Part shown: positions 1 to 12,256 of the stretch, one piece after another
Position numbering within the stretch: position 1 is the first letter of the stretch
How the letters are laid out: each line of letters starts with the position of its first letter
Assembly: GCA_029531795.1 (NCBI GenBank)
Contig: JAPEIS010000011.1
Coordinates: 1,922,001 to 1,986,000 of the forward strand
Origin: Sclerotinia nivalis
Lineage: Eukaryota; Ascomycota; Leotiomycetes; Helotiales; Sclerotiniaceae
DNA length: 64,000 nucleotides
Direction of reading: 5' to 3'
Notes under the pieces: generated by a model
What the model saw: the letters and a program-made list of their open reading frames with translations, nothing else
Database searches by the model: none
What the model was told of the DNA's origin: nothing
Made by a program: the position numbers and the translations under genes

Positions 1-732
1 GGCCGTAGGCTGGTCACCAACTCTTGTGAAGTTTTTTTGGAGGGAACGGGACTCTTAGTCACGTGCTTAATAGGAATTAGTAATAACTTTTCTTTTACAG
101 AGTACGTACTTTCGTCATTCTTCACTCAATTCATTCATCAACACGTTCACACGACTTCATGTAAGAGTCATCAAGGCTGTGCAATAACAATATTTATATA
201 TATCAGAAGAACAAAAATGATTTCAAATATCTTCTCAATGATTACTACATATCCATATACAAAAATTGCGCGTCTTTTACCAATGAAGTCAAAAGAGTAT
301 GCAAAAAATGCAAAAACCCATCCATCACTCCACTCAGGATCTTGGGCTGGACCAAGGCAGATCGTCGCGGATCCGTATCGGCCGATAAAAAAAACTATGA
401 CGTCTAGCGTGTGTCGCAAATGAGACTGGTTTGGTACCTGGAAGTTGGTTGGCGTATATCCTAAAAATCTATGTAGATTATGCGGTAAGACTATTTGATT
501 ATTTATTTTGATCATTTATTTTTTCTTCACTTATCTTTTTGATCGTTCTGTATAACTTCATTTTCGCAAAAGTCTTAACTCGATTGTTTGGTTGGACTCT
601 CTTCTCGTCTATTGCCTGTGTACTCATCTGGTCTGCCAATATCACATCGTCTTGTTGGCTGGATTTATTTCCACCTTGAGAAGCAAATCAACAAATCTTT
701 TCACAATTGGTGGTTCCATATAATCATTCAAG
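1..732. other. Intergenic, upstream of Sfk1-like gene
   Basis: No convincing gene. The open frames here are AT-rich, have no recognisable domain and overlap one another on opposite strands. The last 100-200 bases are pyrimidine-rich and probably form the promoter and 5' leader of the gene starting at 733. Confidence 0.5.
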
Positions 733-1696
733 ATGTTTGGAATATCATATTGGATGATACCTGTTTTCTCAGGAATAGTATGGCTTGCCATGCTCCTTGC
801 TATGTTATTGACCTGGATCGTTGCAGATGGTTCTCCGATAATTACACCTATGGATGGTGGTCAAACCATTGCGTTCGTATACCCATTCTTACCCTCTCAA
901 CCCTTCCCTAATACTTTCGAAGATACATTTCAGATATCGGAGCACATGAACTTCAACCACTTTTCATTGCAATGGGTACAGTAACTGTGGTTACCTTCAA
1001 CATTGTATTTATTTCCGAGAGATGGTTACGACATAGAGGAAGATTACATGGAAATACGTCGACTTTTCAAAAAGTCTTGTCGAGTCTTGCTATTATCTGT
1101 TCGATTGCAGGTGGAATCGGTTTGATCTGTCTTACCTGTCTCAACAATGTTCATCACCACACTGCACACGATGTTTGCCTCGCCATCTTCATGTAAGTTT
1201 TTTCCACCTCACAAGGAGACTCTACTAATACTAACAACCCTTAAGTGGTGGATACATCCTCTCCGCCATCTTCATCTGCTGGGAATACCAACGACTGGGA
1301 ATCCACTACCGAGAACACCGCGTCCTCCGCATCTCCTTCTGGATAAAACTCGCCTTCATCTTCGTAGAACTCGGTCTCGCCATCGGATTTGGCGTCTGCA
1401 ATCGTAAATCATGGTGGAACACTGCTGCGATCCTCGAATGGATCATTGCCTTCATCTATACTTTCTACGTGTGGAGTTTCGCAATCGATTTTATCCCAGC
1501 GGTCCGAACGAAACATTATTCAAGTGGGGATACGGAAGCCGAAATGGCCATGGCGATGGAGGGGGGGAGTAGACAGAGGGGGTTTAGTGGAGTTGGAGAG
1601 GAACGGAGGGCGTATGCGAACACGGGGAGTGCGGGAAGTAGTGGGAATGGGAGGTGGAAAGCTGAGGAACCAGTTGTTCCGTCGAGGAATTTTTAG
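733..1696 (+). CDS. Frag1/DRAM/Sfk1-family membrane protein
   Basis: Rebuilt as join(733..872, 923..1192, 1246..1696), 286 aa; introns are 50 and 53 nt and the phases agree. The N-terminus opens with a membrane segment (MFGISYWMIPVFSGIVWLAM), then a conserved YISDIGAHELQPLFIAMG stretch typical of the Frag1/DRAM/Sfk1 family, further hydrophobic segments (about six in all), and a polar Gly/Ser/Arg-rich cytosolic tail of about 70 residues. Yeast Sfk1 acts at the plasma membrane in phosphoinositide signalling and phospholipid asymmetry; that role is inferred from the family only. The first donor (GTTCGT) is weak but it alone restores the conserved ISDIGA frame. The second intron has a GTAAGT donor and a CTAAC branch site. 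The family assignment is good; exact function is unknown. Confidence 0.8.
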
Positions 1697-4600
1697 GTTC
1701 TTTGGTGTGTGGGGATGATGATTTTGTTTATATGAGAGACCTTAGGATTGAAAAGAAGATAATTGGGAGAATGGATTAGAGACGGGGTGCATAGATGTAT
1801 TTTTATGTCGCTGGGGAAAGAGGTTTGGCATTGGTGGTTTGATTAGATGACTAACTCGCTTGGCGCTTGGAGTTTGTAAAAGCATTTACGATCAATTGCA
1901 TGTACGCATAGAATGGGTTAGGAATGAATGATGGGGTGGTCAATGTTAATAATGTTAGACGAGATAATAAATGAAAAGTAATCAAGAAAATGATGTTTAT
2001 ACTCCCCTTTGCAGTTTCATTATATAAAAATTTTGTTGTGAGGGACAAATATCTAGCAGTTCAAAAAACGGTTATAAGTATACATGTATACATGCATGCA
2101 GCTCTTAGGGTACAGTGAGTAGGGAGTGTAAGATAAGATATAGTATACAACCAATCAAGTGGATTCTAACGGGGGGGTTGTTCTTACTTCTTCTTTAACA
2201 TCAATACCAACTAGCCTATAAGTATCATTTCTTTTCTGGCTATAATACTCATGGCTTGAGAATATCCTGGCCAGGGTTCAGGGCGTTATATGCGCAGCTC
2301 AGTTTGTATGGGCGTTTGGCATCTATGAATATAATCGGTCGTCAAACAACTTGTCTGCGATACCTTGCCCGGTGTGAGAAGGCATAAAAATGTCCTCGAG
2401 TAGGTCTTCTTCTTCTTCGAGAATACTCGAGTATCAGATATTCTTTAAACCCTTTTCCCATCCACGTACAATCAATATAGGACAGCGATTGTGGACAGTG
2501 GAACCTTTCGTACTTCGCTAGGAGAAACGTCCATGTCAATCAACGCCGCGCTGATACATTTCTAGACTTTGAGGTTTTACGTACTGGTATCTATTTCTCA
2601 TTGTATCTCCTCTCCAGCATGGGGAAGTACTCGAGTATAGCGCATGAACATTATTATGATTATGATGGGGAACTTCAAAGTCGGTCCAATTATTTGGGAT
2701 TCGTGGCACGACGAAGGAATTCAATTAAGCTATCCTCAAGAATCTGAAGAATCTGTTCTCGACGCCAATATGAGATACCAGTTCACGGGAAGTTAGGCAC
2801 ATGTCATACGCAATCCGAGGCTTCTTTAGACCTTGAAAATCACACTTCTCCTCACGATCGGTTAAGTATCGGGAATCATGAGGTGATACTTGGACAATTA
2901 GTCAAGAGCGCTAGCCACATGTCTTGGATGCATATAGATGCCGTGTAGAGGTTAGAGGAAATAATCTAAGCAGATCCATCATCACCTGGTACGAATGGAA
3001 GACTGTGGAGCAACTCATGCATATGAAATATGTATTAGAAGCTCAAGGTTCTGGAGGCTTCAATTATGCTCCTTTGTTGCTGTGCCTGATTAAGGATCCC
3101 GCTCTTTTGAATATGACGTTCTCTGGAAACTGATACCTCTCACACAGCATCTCCATCTCAATTCCCCACCTCAACATCTAATTTTAATATTTCCGCCCAG
3201 GTCTCCCCATCCCCGTGTGCGAGCACTATATCTTCCAACCAAAAGCTAAAACCTTCTAAAGACTTCAATCAATGCTTGTGGTTTGAACGCTAAGCGCAAG
3301 TCTGATTGGAAAAGACACGAAGAAACACAACATTGGCCCTCAAAAACAGTATATCTGTCTTGATTGCTTAAGGTTACCTATTTTCGAGATATTCGATGGA
3401 TCAAGATTATGCACATTCTGTCTTTCTCTCGTGCAAGGTTTCCAATGTATAAAAGACTATTATCTTTCATGCGATATGGCAAATGATCAGGCAATGATTT
3501 TTCGTCGCAGAGATAAATTTTGTCTGTTCGCGAATATGAGGAGGTGAACATAAGTATACTAGCCTGATGACTATCCTCGCTTAGTATAAAGGATCTCTTC
3601 TCCTCGCAGATGTAAAGACGGCTAAGTAAAATGTAATGAAAGATGCGTGGCGCAAGTCGCGGTGTGGCTTCGACGCATGTGGTGTGTGAGACAGTTCAAT
3701 ACATGGTGCACAGAGAACAACCGCAGTCCTCTCTCATTATATATCACGCTCACCTACAGTCCATGCGCCTCTCCTCCTCGCTTATTCTCGACTATCGTTC
3801 TCTTTCCTCCTCCACAGGTATGAAAGTTCGTTCTCCTTTTCCCCCTTCATCTGTTCCTTTTCCTCTCCGGATTTAGCACCTAGGCATTTCAATAATCTAG
3901 CATGAGCTTTCCAGGCTGCGGCGTTTATCTCATGGATAAAATCATTCTGAATGATAGTCTATCTATCCTTAGGATCGAAAAATTGATTATTGTCATTGCT
4001 GACTGTTGTTGATAATTGATTGTTGTCGTTGTTATTATCATCAATGTCTAATTATAATCATTTTTCCGTTTCCATTTCATAATTCTCATCCATTCTCTCT
4101 TCTTCTCTTTACCTCCACATATCATAATACCCTCACCAACCTCTCTACTTTCATTTCCCTTCCAGTTTTGACAAATTTCTCTCAAATGATAGCCATACAT
4201 TCCCAAATACCCGCGCCGAAAGAAATCGAGAATGAGTGACGAATCGAGAGTGCGCAAGTATCTAATTCTTACCATGACTCATTTCTACTTATAAGCAATA
4301 ACCAAACACAACATCTCTACTTCGATAATACTAATAGAGATCATACAAAATTGCAACGGTTGCAACGACCAAGAGCGAGATTTTGTAAACTTCCTCTTTC
4401 AAAGCTTCGGATGCATAAAGATGAGTACCATGAGGAAAGCGAGGTCTAACGCAAAACTCTCTACCTTCAGTGTGAAACCAAGCCATCCATATGTAAGGGC
4501 TCGCGCCGAAGCAGAATAGCTGCAGCATCACCGTTGATATGTGCACGAAAATAAAGGAGAATCATTGGGCAAAGAATAAACTATTTTATTTATCAAATGC

Positions 4601-5159
4601 AAATGTCTCATACTTTCCGTTCTCCCCTGTACGATGTAAAAATAAAGGCTGTTTTGTGTTCTTTATTAGTAAGCGATGAGATTAGTCGTCTTTTTTATAT
4701 ATGATATTACTTTTTATACCATATACTTGCTAACAGAGTAACACGGTATCAACCCACCAGAGATGAAATGCAGTGTTCGGTGAAGTCAATCATAGTCACG
4801 CATAAGGAAGTAAAGTATTGAGAGCAGAAAGGTAGGTTCTCATTTAAGGAGAAAAGAAAAGCTCTCTAGTATTCTAAGCCATTACTAACGATGGTTCATC
4901 TCCCTCATCAAACGACTGTCCTCATGGATTATCAAGAATGATCCATCATGTCTTTCCGGTGCCCACCAAGCAATTGTTTCCATCCATTAACGGTAATGAC
5001 CCTCAGCTTCTTCAGCAAGCGACTATCCCCAACATAACCGATGTTAATCCACTGCTTTTATCATCCAGCTATCATCTTCACCCATAACCGACAACGATCC
5101 ACCATCTTTCTCATCATGCCAATATTCCCATCTATTTTCAACAATGATTTCCGACATCT
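1697..5159. other. Gene-poor spacer
   Basis: About 3.5 kb without a gene I can support. Short frames on both strands (for example minus 2342-2724 and plus 3643-3876) lack family resemblance, splice logic or a signal peptide. The proximal ends must hold the 3' UTRs of the flanking genes, since the next gene (minus) also ends at 5160. A run of pyrimidine-rich sequence lies at about 4050-4180. Confidence 0.4.
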
Positions 5160-7125
5160 TCAGCTCTGTCTCTTCAACAACGCTTCGGCAAGAGTGGGTC
5201 TGAGCTCCTCCAAACGATTCCAAATCTCTTCATAATGATCCTTGAATAGTTTTGGTTCTCTTGCTATCATCACGTAGATAGTACACATCCCTCCCTTGAA
5301 TGGAGCCAATACAGCTCTTGCAATCTGCATTCCTCCGAAAAACGCAAAGGCAACCAGGACATCGGCCGTCAAGATATCACCCGTTTGTACAATAGGGCCA
5401 GGCATCAGGGTAACTAAGAGATATGTGACTGTTGCCGAGATTCCAGCTATGACCAGGGGAAGGTGAGTTATCATCTCGGACAATCCAGTCTCTCTGTGCA
5501 GAATGTCCAAACCCGTGCTCATCAATAAAGTGACACCAACTTGATTAGCTTTCCAGTAAGGTATTCCGTCTAGTGCAATGATTACGAATACCCAATCGTT
5601 AATCATGGTATGAAGAGCTGCGAAAAGCGGTCCCATCTGCGTGAGGAGCGACATTAAAATCGCGGTAGTTGCGGAACGAAAGGGGTCTGTCGGAGCAAGT
5701 GACAAATTTTGCATAAGAACCATGGATAGATCTTTGAGGAAAAGTGACAAGGAGAGTAACCCTGCTCCGAAACATACGCTTCCGCAGCTAAGTCTAAGGA
5801 TTCTGCGAATTGACGTTCGAGCTTTTGAATGTCCCAGGTCAGGATGGACTTTGAAAATGTGCTTTTGGATGGCGACTGCCGCTAGGGTCTGGCCTAAGGA
5901 GGCTATTACTTGAGTTACCCAGTATGTCACCATAGATAGTAGGAAAATGGCCATAATGAACCTCGAAGGATAGATGATTCGGTCCTTGGTACATCTCGGA
6001 AAAGAAGTGTCCCAAGTCTGGCGCATTGAGTAAAGAACTGATAAATAGCCGCCAAACACTAGCATTGTCGTCGCGCTAACAGAAATGCTGAGCGCGAAAA
6101 GGGACCATGATTTGATGTTAAAGAGCTCCTGCGCTAAGACCTGTGACCAATGCCTAGTATTGGACCAGACAATGAGCCATATGACCGAGATTGCCGTGAA
6201 GATAATGCTGACTAAGGCCGCTGTCGTTTGCTGATAAAAAACCAGAAGAGTAGCGCTAATCACTCCGAAAATTGCAGCAACGCCCGAAAGCCATTGCGTG
6301 AAATTGTATTTTCGAAGAAGCAAGCTTGCGACGAGGACGAAGTGCGATAGTAAGAAGGATATGCCGAAGGATGGCGCTCTAATCGAGGTAGGTCAGCGTC
6401 CATGACAGAGAAGTAAGAAAATTTAAAGCAGTGTAGAGGGGTTTAAATAGGGAAAAGGGATGGTCTAATGCAAGCTAACTTTTGAACACATGACATGACA
6501 ACCTTTGAACACATGACAACCTCTGAATATATGACAGCTTTTGAATGAATGACAACCTTTGAATATATAACAACCTTTGAATATATAACAACCTTTGAAT
6601 ATATAACAATCTTTAAACAAATAATAACTTTTAAATAAATAACAATCTTTGAATGAATGATAACCTTTAAATACATAACAATCTTTCAACAAATAATAAC
6701 CTTTGAATACATGACATCTTCTGGATAAATGACAACCCCTGAATAAAAAAAACAGTAAAGTGAATTGAAAAATAAACTTACACCCAGATTATCTTCTTCC
6801 GAAGCAAAGCGGAAGCCTTTCGTGCCTCAACAACAGTCATCGGTCCGGTCCCGCAGTCGAGTTCGTCCGAGTGGCCAGAGAGGTAGGTTCGAAGAGAAAC
6901 CTCCTTCTGGGCCGCAAGGACCGTAACGAAAAGCCCGAAGGCAACTGACGCGACCAGCGACACGATGAATATGATGAGTGCCCAGGGGACACCACCCCCT
7001 GGGACTTTCATTAGGATGGTGGAAGGACCACCAGATGAAGAATTGCCCGAAGGCGAACGAAAGGAGGTGCCCGAAGACACGCGAGACGAGTTGCCCGAAG
7101 GCGGGTTCCTACGACGCGGAGGCAT
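5160..7125 (-). CDS. Choline-transporter-like (CTL/Pns1) membrane protein
   Basis: Rebuilt as complement(join(5160..6378, 6782..7125)), 520 aa. Exon 1 gives a polar Ser/Gly/Pro-rich N-terminus and one membrane segment (residues about 45-70). Exon 2 gives a long polytopic region with roughly ten hydrophobic helices. The C-terminal part (GGMCTIYVMIAREPKLFKD and the EEIWNRLEEL stretch) matches the plasma-membrane choline-transporter-like family, where a short 'xxFVALAEDPxxF' segment precedes the C-terminus. The start at 7125 is the first ATG; in-frame codons upstream use GTG only. The intron (6379-6781, 403 nt, GTAAGT donor, CTGAC branch, TTAG acceptor) joins in phase 2 and continues a membrane helix (WVAPSFGISFLL). 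It is several times longer than other introns here because it holds an 18-bp tandem repeat. Substrate is not proven; fungal Pns1 homologues have no firmly established choline transport. Confidence 0.78.
6475..6746. repeat. 18-bp minisatellite inside an intron
   Basis: About 15 tandem copies of an 18-base unit, plus-strand consensus near AACAACCTTTGAATATAT. The three central copies (about 6550-6605) are identical and the outer copies have diverged. Because the unit is a multiple of three, two minus-strand frames stay open and read as a six-residue repeat (such as IYSKVV). That reading is a by-product of the repeat, since the intron boundaries around it are well supported. Confidence 0.9.
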
Positions 7126-7210
7126 GGCGCCGGGGAGGGGAGGGGAGGAGAGAGGGAAGGGCGGAGGGAAGATGGAGGGGAGGCGGAGCGGAGATGGGCG
7201 GGAGGGCACT

Positions 7211-7266
7211 GGTTGTTGCTGTTGCTGTTGCTGTTGCTGTTGATGTTGATGTTGTTGCTGCTGCTG
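7211..7266. repeat. Hexanucleotide microsatellite (GTTGCT)n
   Basis: Imperfect GTTGCT/GTTGAT repeat; on the transcribed (minus) strand it is a CAACAG-type tract lying about 85-140 bases upstream of the CTL-like start codon, so it probably falls in the 5' leader or core promoter. Confidence 0.85.
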
Positions 7267-8286
7267 GAGTCGTGGTCAAAGTTTTAAAAGAGAGGGTGTG
7301 GGAGAAAGTGAGATTAAATATTACAAACTGACGAACTCGCTTAATTTTAGTGGTTTCTTTCCTCATATTCAAGTGAAGGAAGGAACGAACATTGAAAATA
7401 TGGTGAAAATGTGAGCTTGATCGTCGATCTATCTTGTAAATTAGGTAGTAATATTAGGTCCGGTAGGAGACGAGATATAGGAGTCACTGCTTATTTTGTT
7501 TGATGAGGAGGGTTGAAGGAAGGTTGATGAAGGGTTGATTTATCCAAACGTCCCGAGTTCATCAATTAATAACTACATGGAGAGAAGACAGAAAAGAGAA
7601 GATTGAAGTTGTAGATCCAAGTGTGTAGGTTAATGCTGAAGACTCCATTCCACCATTCCATCACTTTATCCTCACCGTCTCAACAGTCACCAATTGCCAA
7701 CAATGATGTACCAATGATGTGCCAATTGACTTGAAGATGACAAAATTAAGGAAAGAAAAGCTCTTATGTTGCATCAAACATCTGAGAGAATTATGATACT
7801 TAACCTCAAGATATGCCAACATTGTATCTCAGTTCTCTCCTACATGATTTGGAAAGTTCGAAATAAAACCGAAGACACCAGATGCCATTACCAATACTAT
7901 CGCCATGACCATTTACATGTAAATTGACCATTGACTCTATGGCTGCACGTAATGATATTGGTTATAGATAGGTAGCATCAATCTATCAAAACCACATGCT
8001 CTGAAGACGAAGACCTTATTGATACCATCAGCGTAATAGAGAGATTGATAGATATCCAAGCTTTTTCTTTACAGTATCTGGACGATTTACGGTTACGTGA
8101 CAATTTTGACTAATTAGAGTATGAAATACACAACAGTTCCTACCCACTTTGTGAAGTCCTTGGCAGCAGCGGTATTTGAGTTTCAGTGCAATGAAATGAA
8201 ATGTCATCTATTTTCTGACCATGCTTTATCCTACCCATGGCTGAGATGAGATGTTTAGGATATTGATTGCCCGACTCTACGGCTTA

Positions 8287-8312
8287 TGATTTGATGATTT
8301 GATGATTTGATG
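8287..8312. repeat. Short 8-bp tandem repeat
   Basis: Three copies of TGATTTGA in a row in intergenic DNA. No function is suggested. Confidence 0.8.
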
Positions 8313-8838
8313 TGAAGTTGAGAAAGAAAGAAGCGTGACAGCGTGACGACTTGACAACGTTTAAGCCACATTAACTCGGCCACTGTCACGCCTCAATTTC
8401 GTGCAAACTGATCTTGGCCTGCAGTCTAATGTTGAACATTTCACATGTATACCTATTAACTAGTACTAGGTATACATTAATTGAGTTTGATAAAAGATTG
8501 CATGATCATTCCAATACTTATTGTCATTCATGCCCTGCCAATCCCCCATTATTGCCTCAATACCGAAGTACGAACCGTATGGTCTCACACAGTACTTGTC
8601 ATGCATGTTCGCAATTTGTTGGTACTTGTTGGTAAATGTTGGTGGTTTTGAAAGATATCAAGAATCATCATCTCCTTTCCGCCGCACATCTCATCCGCAT
8701 ACTGTCTTCTTCCCAGTCTGGTTCAAAGGTGAGTCCCCAAATGAGAAATTCTTCAACTCAGTCATATACATAGGTCGAAGATCTCAATTGTATTGCTCTC
8801 AATAGCCACTCGGTGCTCTCATTGCCTTTAGGGATACC

Positions 8839-10602
8839 ATATCGCGGACTACCCATTTCTCCATCAAAGAACACACAGTTCCAACATGTCACATACGAGA
8901 ATATCCCGATTGTACGATCAATCAAGAGGAAATCCTCCATCTTCACGTCAAGCAATACACACCCTTGGAGTATGTACAAAACCTGGAACAAACTCCGGAA
9001 AACGCAGTGACAGTTATAGTCGCGCCTGCGAACTCTATGCCCAAGGTAATCAGTACTAGCTCATACCAATTTCTATTTGAACGTTAACAAAATTTTAGGA
9101 ACTCTACGAGCCACTCTGGGATGAATTATACACACAAGCAAAACAGCAAAGAGTTTCCATCCAGTGCAGATGCCGCGAATCTGGGCATGAGTGGTGTGTT
9201 GAATGAAGAGAAACTAAGTAATGACCGTAAGGAAGAGAAATACCATGCATCACGACACATGTGTTGAGCTAACGCTTGCATTCTCCACAGAATCTTGGGC
9301 CGATCATCCCCGAGATCTTTTCCTTATGATCAATCATTTTCGCACAAAAATGCCAAGACCTCTTGTAGGTATAGGCCATAGCTTTGGTGGCTGTCAGATG
9401 TGCGTCAACCCTTCGGATTCCTTCATTTCCTTTGCTTGGTAGATCAGATGTAGTTGTGCTAACTTAGGTTCAGCACAAATCTAGCTTACCTCCACCCTCG
9501 CCTTCTCACCAGCCTCATTCGTAAATAACCACGATTCTCTTGTTCCGTACTTTTCCTTACCAATGCACATCTGAACGCCTCCAATTCCATACCTTCCTCA
9601 TCTTTCGACCAGCAAAGTCCCTTTTCTTCTTTTCTGTTTAAGCAAACACCAGCTGACTCATCTCATAGTTCTCGACCCTGTAGTCGAACTCTCCCCACCC
9701 CCAACTGGCTTCGCAGGCACCCCTTCATCCGCTATAAACTTTATCACGCACCGCTCCGATACGGTAAGCAAATTCGTTTCTTGCCTGCCTATTTTCTCAC
9801 GCCAAACCCAATTTGATAAGAACAATTGATTTAAGCATCCACCTTGAGTCCAGGCTATTCTCAAATCTCTCACACTTTGATTCCCTGCAGAACGTTCTCT
9901 TTTACTTCAAGATCAATGGCTAACGCTCATCCCCTCTAGTGGCCCAACCTCAAGTCCGCCTCCATCACCCACCATAAAGCCTTCAAATCATGGGATCCTC
10001 GTGTCTCTGCCCTCATGCTTGAACACGGCTATCGTCCCCTTCCGACCTCCCTCCATCCCCTTCCCCCAGATGCCAACACGACAGACCCTCCCGTAACACT
10101 AGTCAGCACAAAATATCAAGACGCCCTCACCCAACTTCGACAAAACTTTCACTCTCGAAAACCCGACGGTCGTATAGAGATCGACAGACAAACACATGCT
10201 GATATTGATCCTTTAGCTGCATTTATTCCGCCCTACCGACCAGAACCTCGGAGTACTTGGTACAAACTTCCGACTTTGCGACCATCGGCTCTATGGGTCT
10301 TGGGTACGAAGACGTATTTGAGTATTGATGAAATGAGAGAAGGAATTGGTGGGAGTGGAGGCATAAAAGAAGGGCGGGTGAAGGAGGTTTTGATGGAAGG
10401 AGGACATTTGTTTCCATTTGAGGATGTGCCAGTGACCGGAAAAGCATGTGCTGAATGGTTGGGAGAGGAGATGGACAGATATCGAAAGATTGAGGAGAAA
10501 TGGGTGGAGAGAAAGAAGATGTCAAAGAGGGATCATATAGTTTTGAGTGAGGAGTGGATGAGAGTGGTGAAGCCACTTCCTGCATTCAAAAATAAATTGT
10601 GA
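8839..10602 (+). pseudogene. Alpha/beta hydrolase (fungal toxin-biosynthesis/Lpx1-like family), start codon lost and frameshifted
   Basis: Exon joins recovered by homology of style and splice phase: 8839..9045, 9099..9226, 9291..9399, 9474..9520, 9669..9763, 9940..10602, about 416 codons. Visible hallmarks are HVKQYTPLE near the N-terminus, ELYEPLWDELY, a nucleophile elbow GIGHSFGG (exon 3), LLDPV, and the late His in EGGHLFPFE, consistent with a Ser-Asp-His hydrolase. Two lesions: the expected initiator lies in a good context (ACC-ATA-TCG) but reads ATA at 8839-8841, and exon 2 changes frame between about 9150 and 9170 (net loss equivalent to 2 nt), before LGMSGVLNEEK. All five introns keep good splice sites, so decay is recent. 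A further upstream exon supplying an ATG cannot be fully excluded. The family is known from peroxisomal or metabolite-cluster hydrolases; the substrate is unknown. Confidence 0.75.
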
Positions 10603-11429
10603 GGATGCTGGACTGAGAGTTTGACGAGGCATAATATTAAATTGAATTTTTCATTTCTGCCATGGTACCAATGGATTAATAACTAAGCCCAATAAGAATT
10701 AGAATAAAATCACTAGAGATCTTCAACGGACAACTCTCACCCAAGACTCCGAACCTAGCAACTAGTAGGCTACTTTTTTCGTCAAGTTGGGTGGATAGTC
10801 TCTGGTTATCTAGCAACATATTCATGTACATCCGTTAAGCCATGGAAGCAAATGTTATTGACGCCGCGACAAAGTAACGAGCAGCACTCATTGTGATATA
10901 GGCAGAGCTCAGTGATGTCTTTGGGATGAAGACCTCAATCATTGGGCAGTTGGAATGTTCACTTTCTTCTCGGCTGCTTGCGCTGCTTCAAAATCAATAA
11001 TGACATCTTTGCAAATTTCCCAATTGCCCCAATTCAGTATCTCGCGTTGTGCTGAACTTGTGCGACATTATGTGGCGCGTTTTCTAAGGAATGGGCCTAG
11101 GGGCGCCAGGCTGTTATTCACTGGTGATGGTAATCTTTTGTGAATCGGTTCCACCAAAGTGAGTGGTACGGTCCAGGAGGAAGGAAGTCTTCTCACCACA
11201 TTTATCGCCCTAGCTACCCCTGTGTGGTCTATTGCTTGGTGGGGTTATCGGTTAAAATACCATCTGGAGCTGGATATATCTCTTGAAGTATAGACCAAAC
11301 TTCTTTTTTTGGTTCGATGACTGATATTGCTCTCCTAGTGTTCCAATTGCGATTCTTCCGCCCGCAATGCTGTTCTTCTCTATACCTGCCGACTGCCGAC
11401 TTTCCTCATCACGGTTTACAAAAATATTG
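10603..11429. other. Intergenic spacer between hydrolase copies
   Basis: I looked for the missing N-terminal half of the second hydrolase copy here and did not find it. No other gene is visible. Confidence 0.4.
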
Positions 11430-11735
11430 ATAATCAATTTGATGATAGATTCTTGGATGGATCATGTTCGCGACCTACTATTTATGATCAATCAATTCTG
11501 GAGAGAAATGCCTCGATTTAAAGTAGGTACTGGGCGCAGCTTCGGTGGTTGCCAAATGTCCGCGAATATTACCCATCGGTTCTCTTTCAAGCTAAAAATT
11601 GCTCTAGTAAAAATCTTTCTTCCTTGCACCTCCGTTTGTTCGCCACCCTCATCCTATGGACCCTGTCATACAACTTTCAGAGAATGCACAGCCTATAGGA
11701 ACGAAGTATCTCAATCGTTCCTAACATATATCTAG
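11430..11735 (+). pseudogene. Decayed second copy of the alpha/beta hydrolase
   Basis: A fragment reads SWMDHVRDLLFMINQF and then GTGRSFGGCQM, matching SWADHPRDLFLMINHF and GIGHSFGGCQM of the upstream gene. The nucleophile-elbow His is replaced by Arg. After a frame change, a stretch around 11620-11690 reads DPVIQLSEN, equivalent to DPVVELSPP upstream. The N- and C-terminal thirds are missing. This is a tandem-duplication remnant in the same orientation, about 0.8 kb downstream. Confidence 0.7.
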
Positions 11736-12256
11736 CCAACAACATTTTGAAGCTTGAAGGATCACCGGAGGAGCGGACGTAGGTTGACATTTCAATGACC
11801 GCTTTCAATTCAGACGTTGAAACTCCTCTAACCATGTCCAAAAATGTCGCCTTCTTCATCTGCAACATTTCAGCCCTCATTCCATGTTTGAATGTTCGAC
11901 TTTAGTAGAGACATTGAACACTTCTAATCATCATCGAAGATACCGTATTCCCCATCTGACAAAAATAGCACACCGGTTTTGATATTCCAATGTCGATTTT
12001 CATTTCAGCCATTGAAACATCTCTAATAATGCCCCAAATCAACGCATGCCAAATCAGCAGAAAGGCAAACAAAACTTCATTTTGAATGTCCGGCTTTATT
12101 TCAGAAATTCAAATGTTCAGTTCTTTTTAGAACAATGAGATGATTTATAATCAACCATCCTTTCCACTGCTAGAGGGTTTGCATTCATCTTGATCCAATT
12201 CGTCATTCAAATGTCACTTTCAGCCACCGCAACACAAACCCGCTTTTTCCCCCGAA
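11736..12256. other. Intergenic, with degenerate repeated phrases
   Basis: No gene seen. Loose variants of ATTTCAGCCATTGAAAC recur at about 11780, 11870, 12005 and 12100, too diverged to define a unit. Confidence 0.3.

Larger units (their letters stand above)
7126..8838. other. Intergenic, divergent promoter region
   Basis: Separates the CTL-like gene (minus) from the hydrolase pseudogene (plus). It holds the two simple repeats listed separately and AT-rich DNA. A possible upstream exon for the hydrolase (GTGAGT donor near 8730, acceptor before 8832) can be imagined, but it has no ATG in frame. Confidence 0.45.

Noticed and set aside
37..515. Overlapping open frames on both strands at the window start
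   Set aside because: AT-rich, no domain, no signal peptide, no splice logic.
6443..6692. Two minus-strand open frames encoding six-residue repeats
   Set aside because: They exist only because the 18-bp intronic repeat is a multiple of three. Strong splice sites on both sides place the array in an intron.
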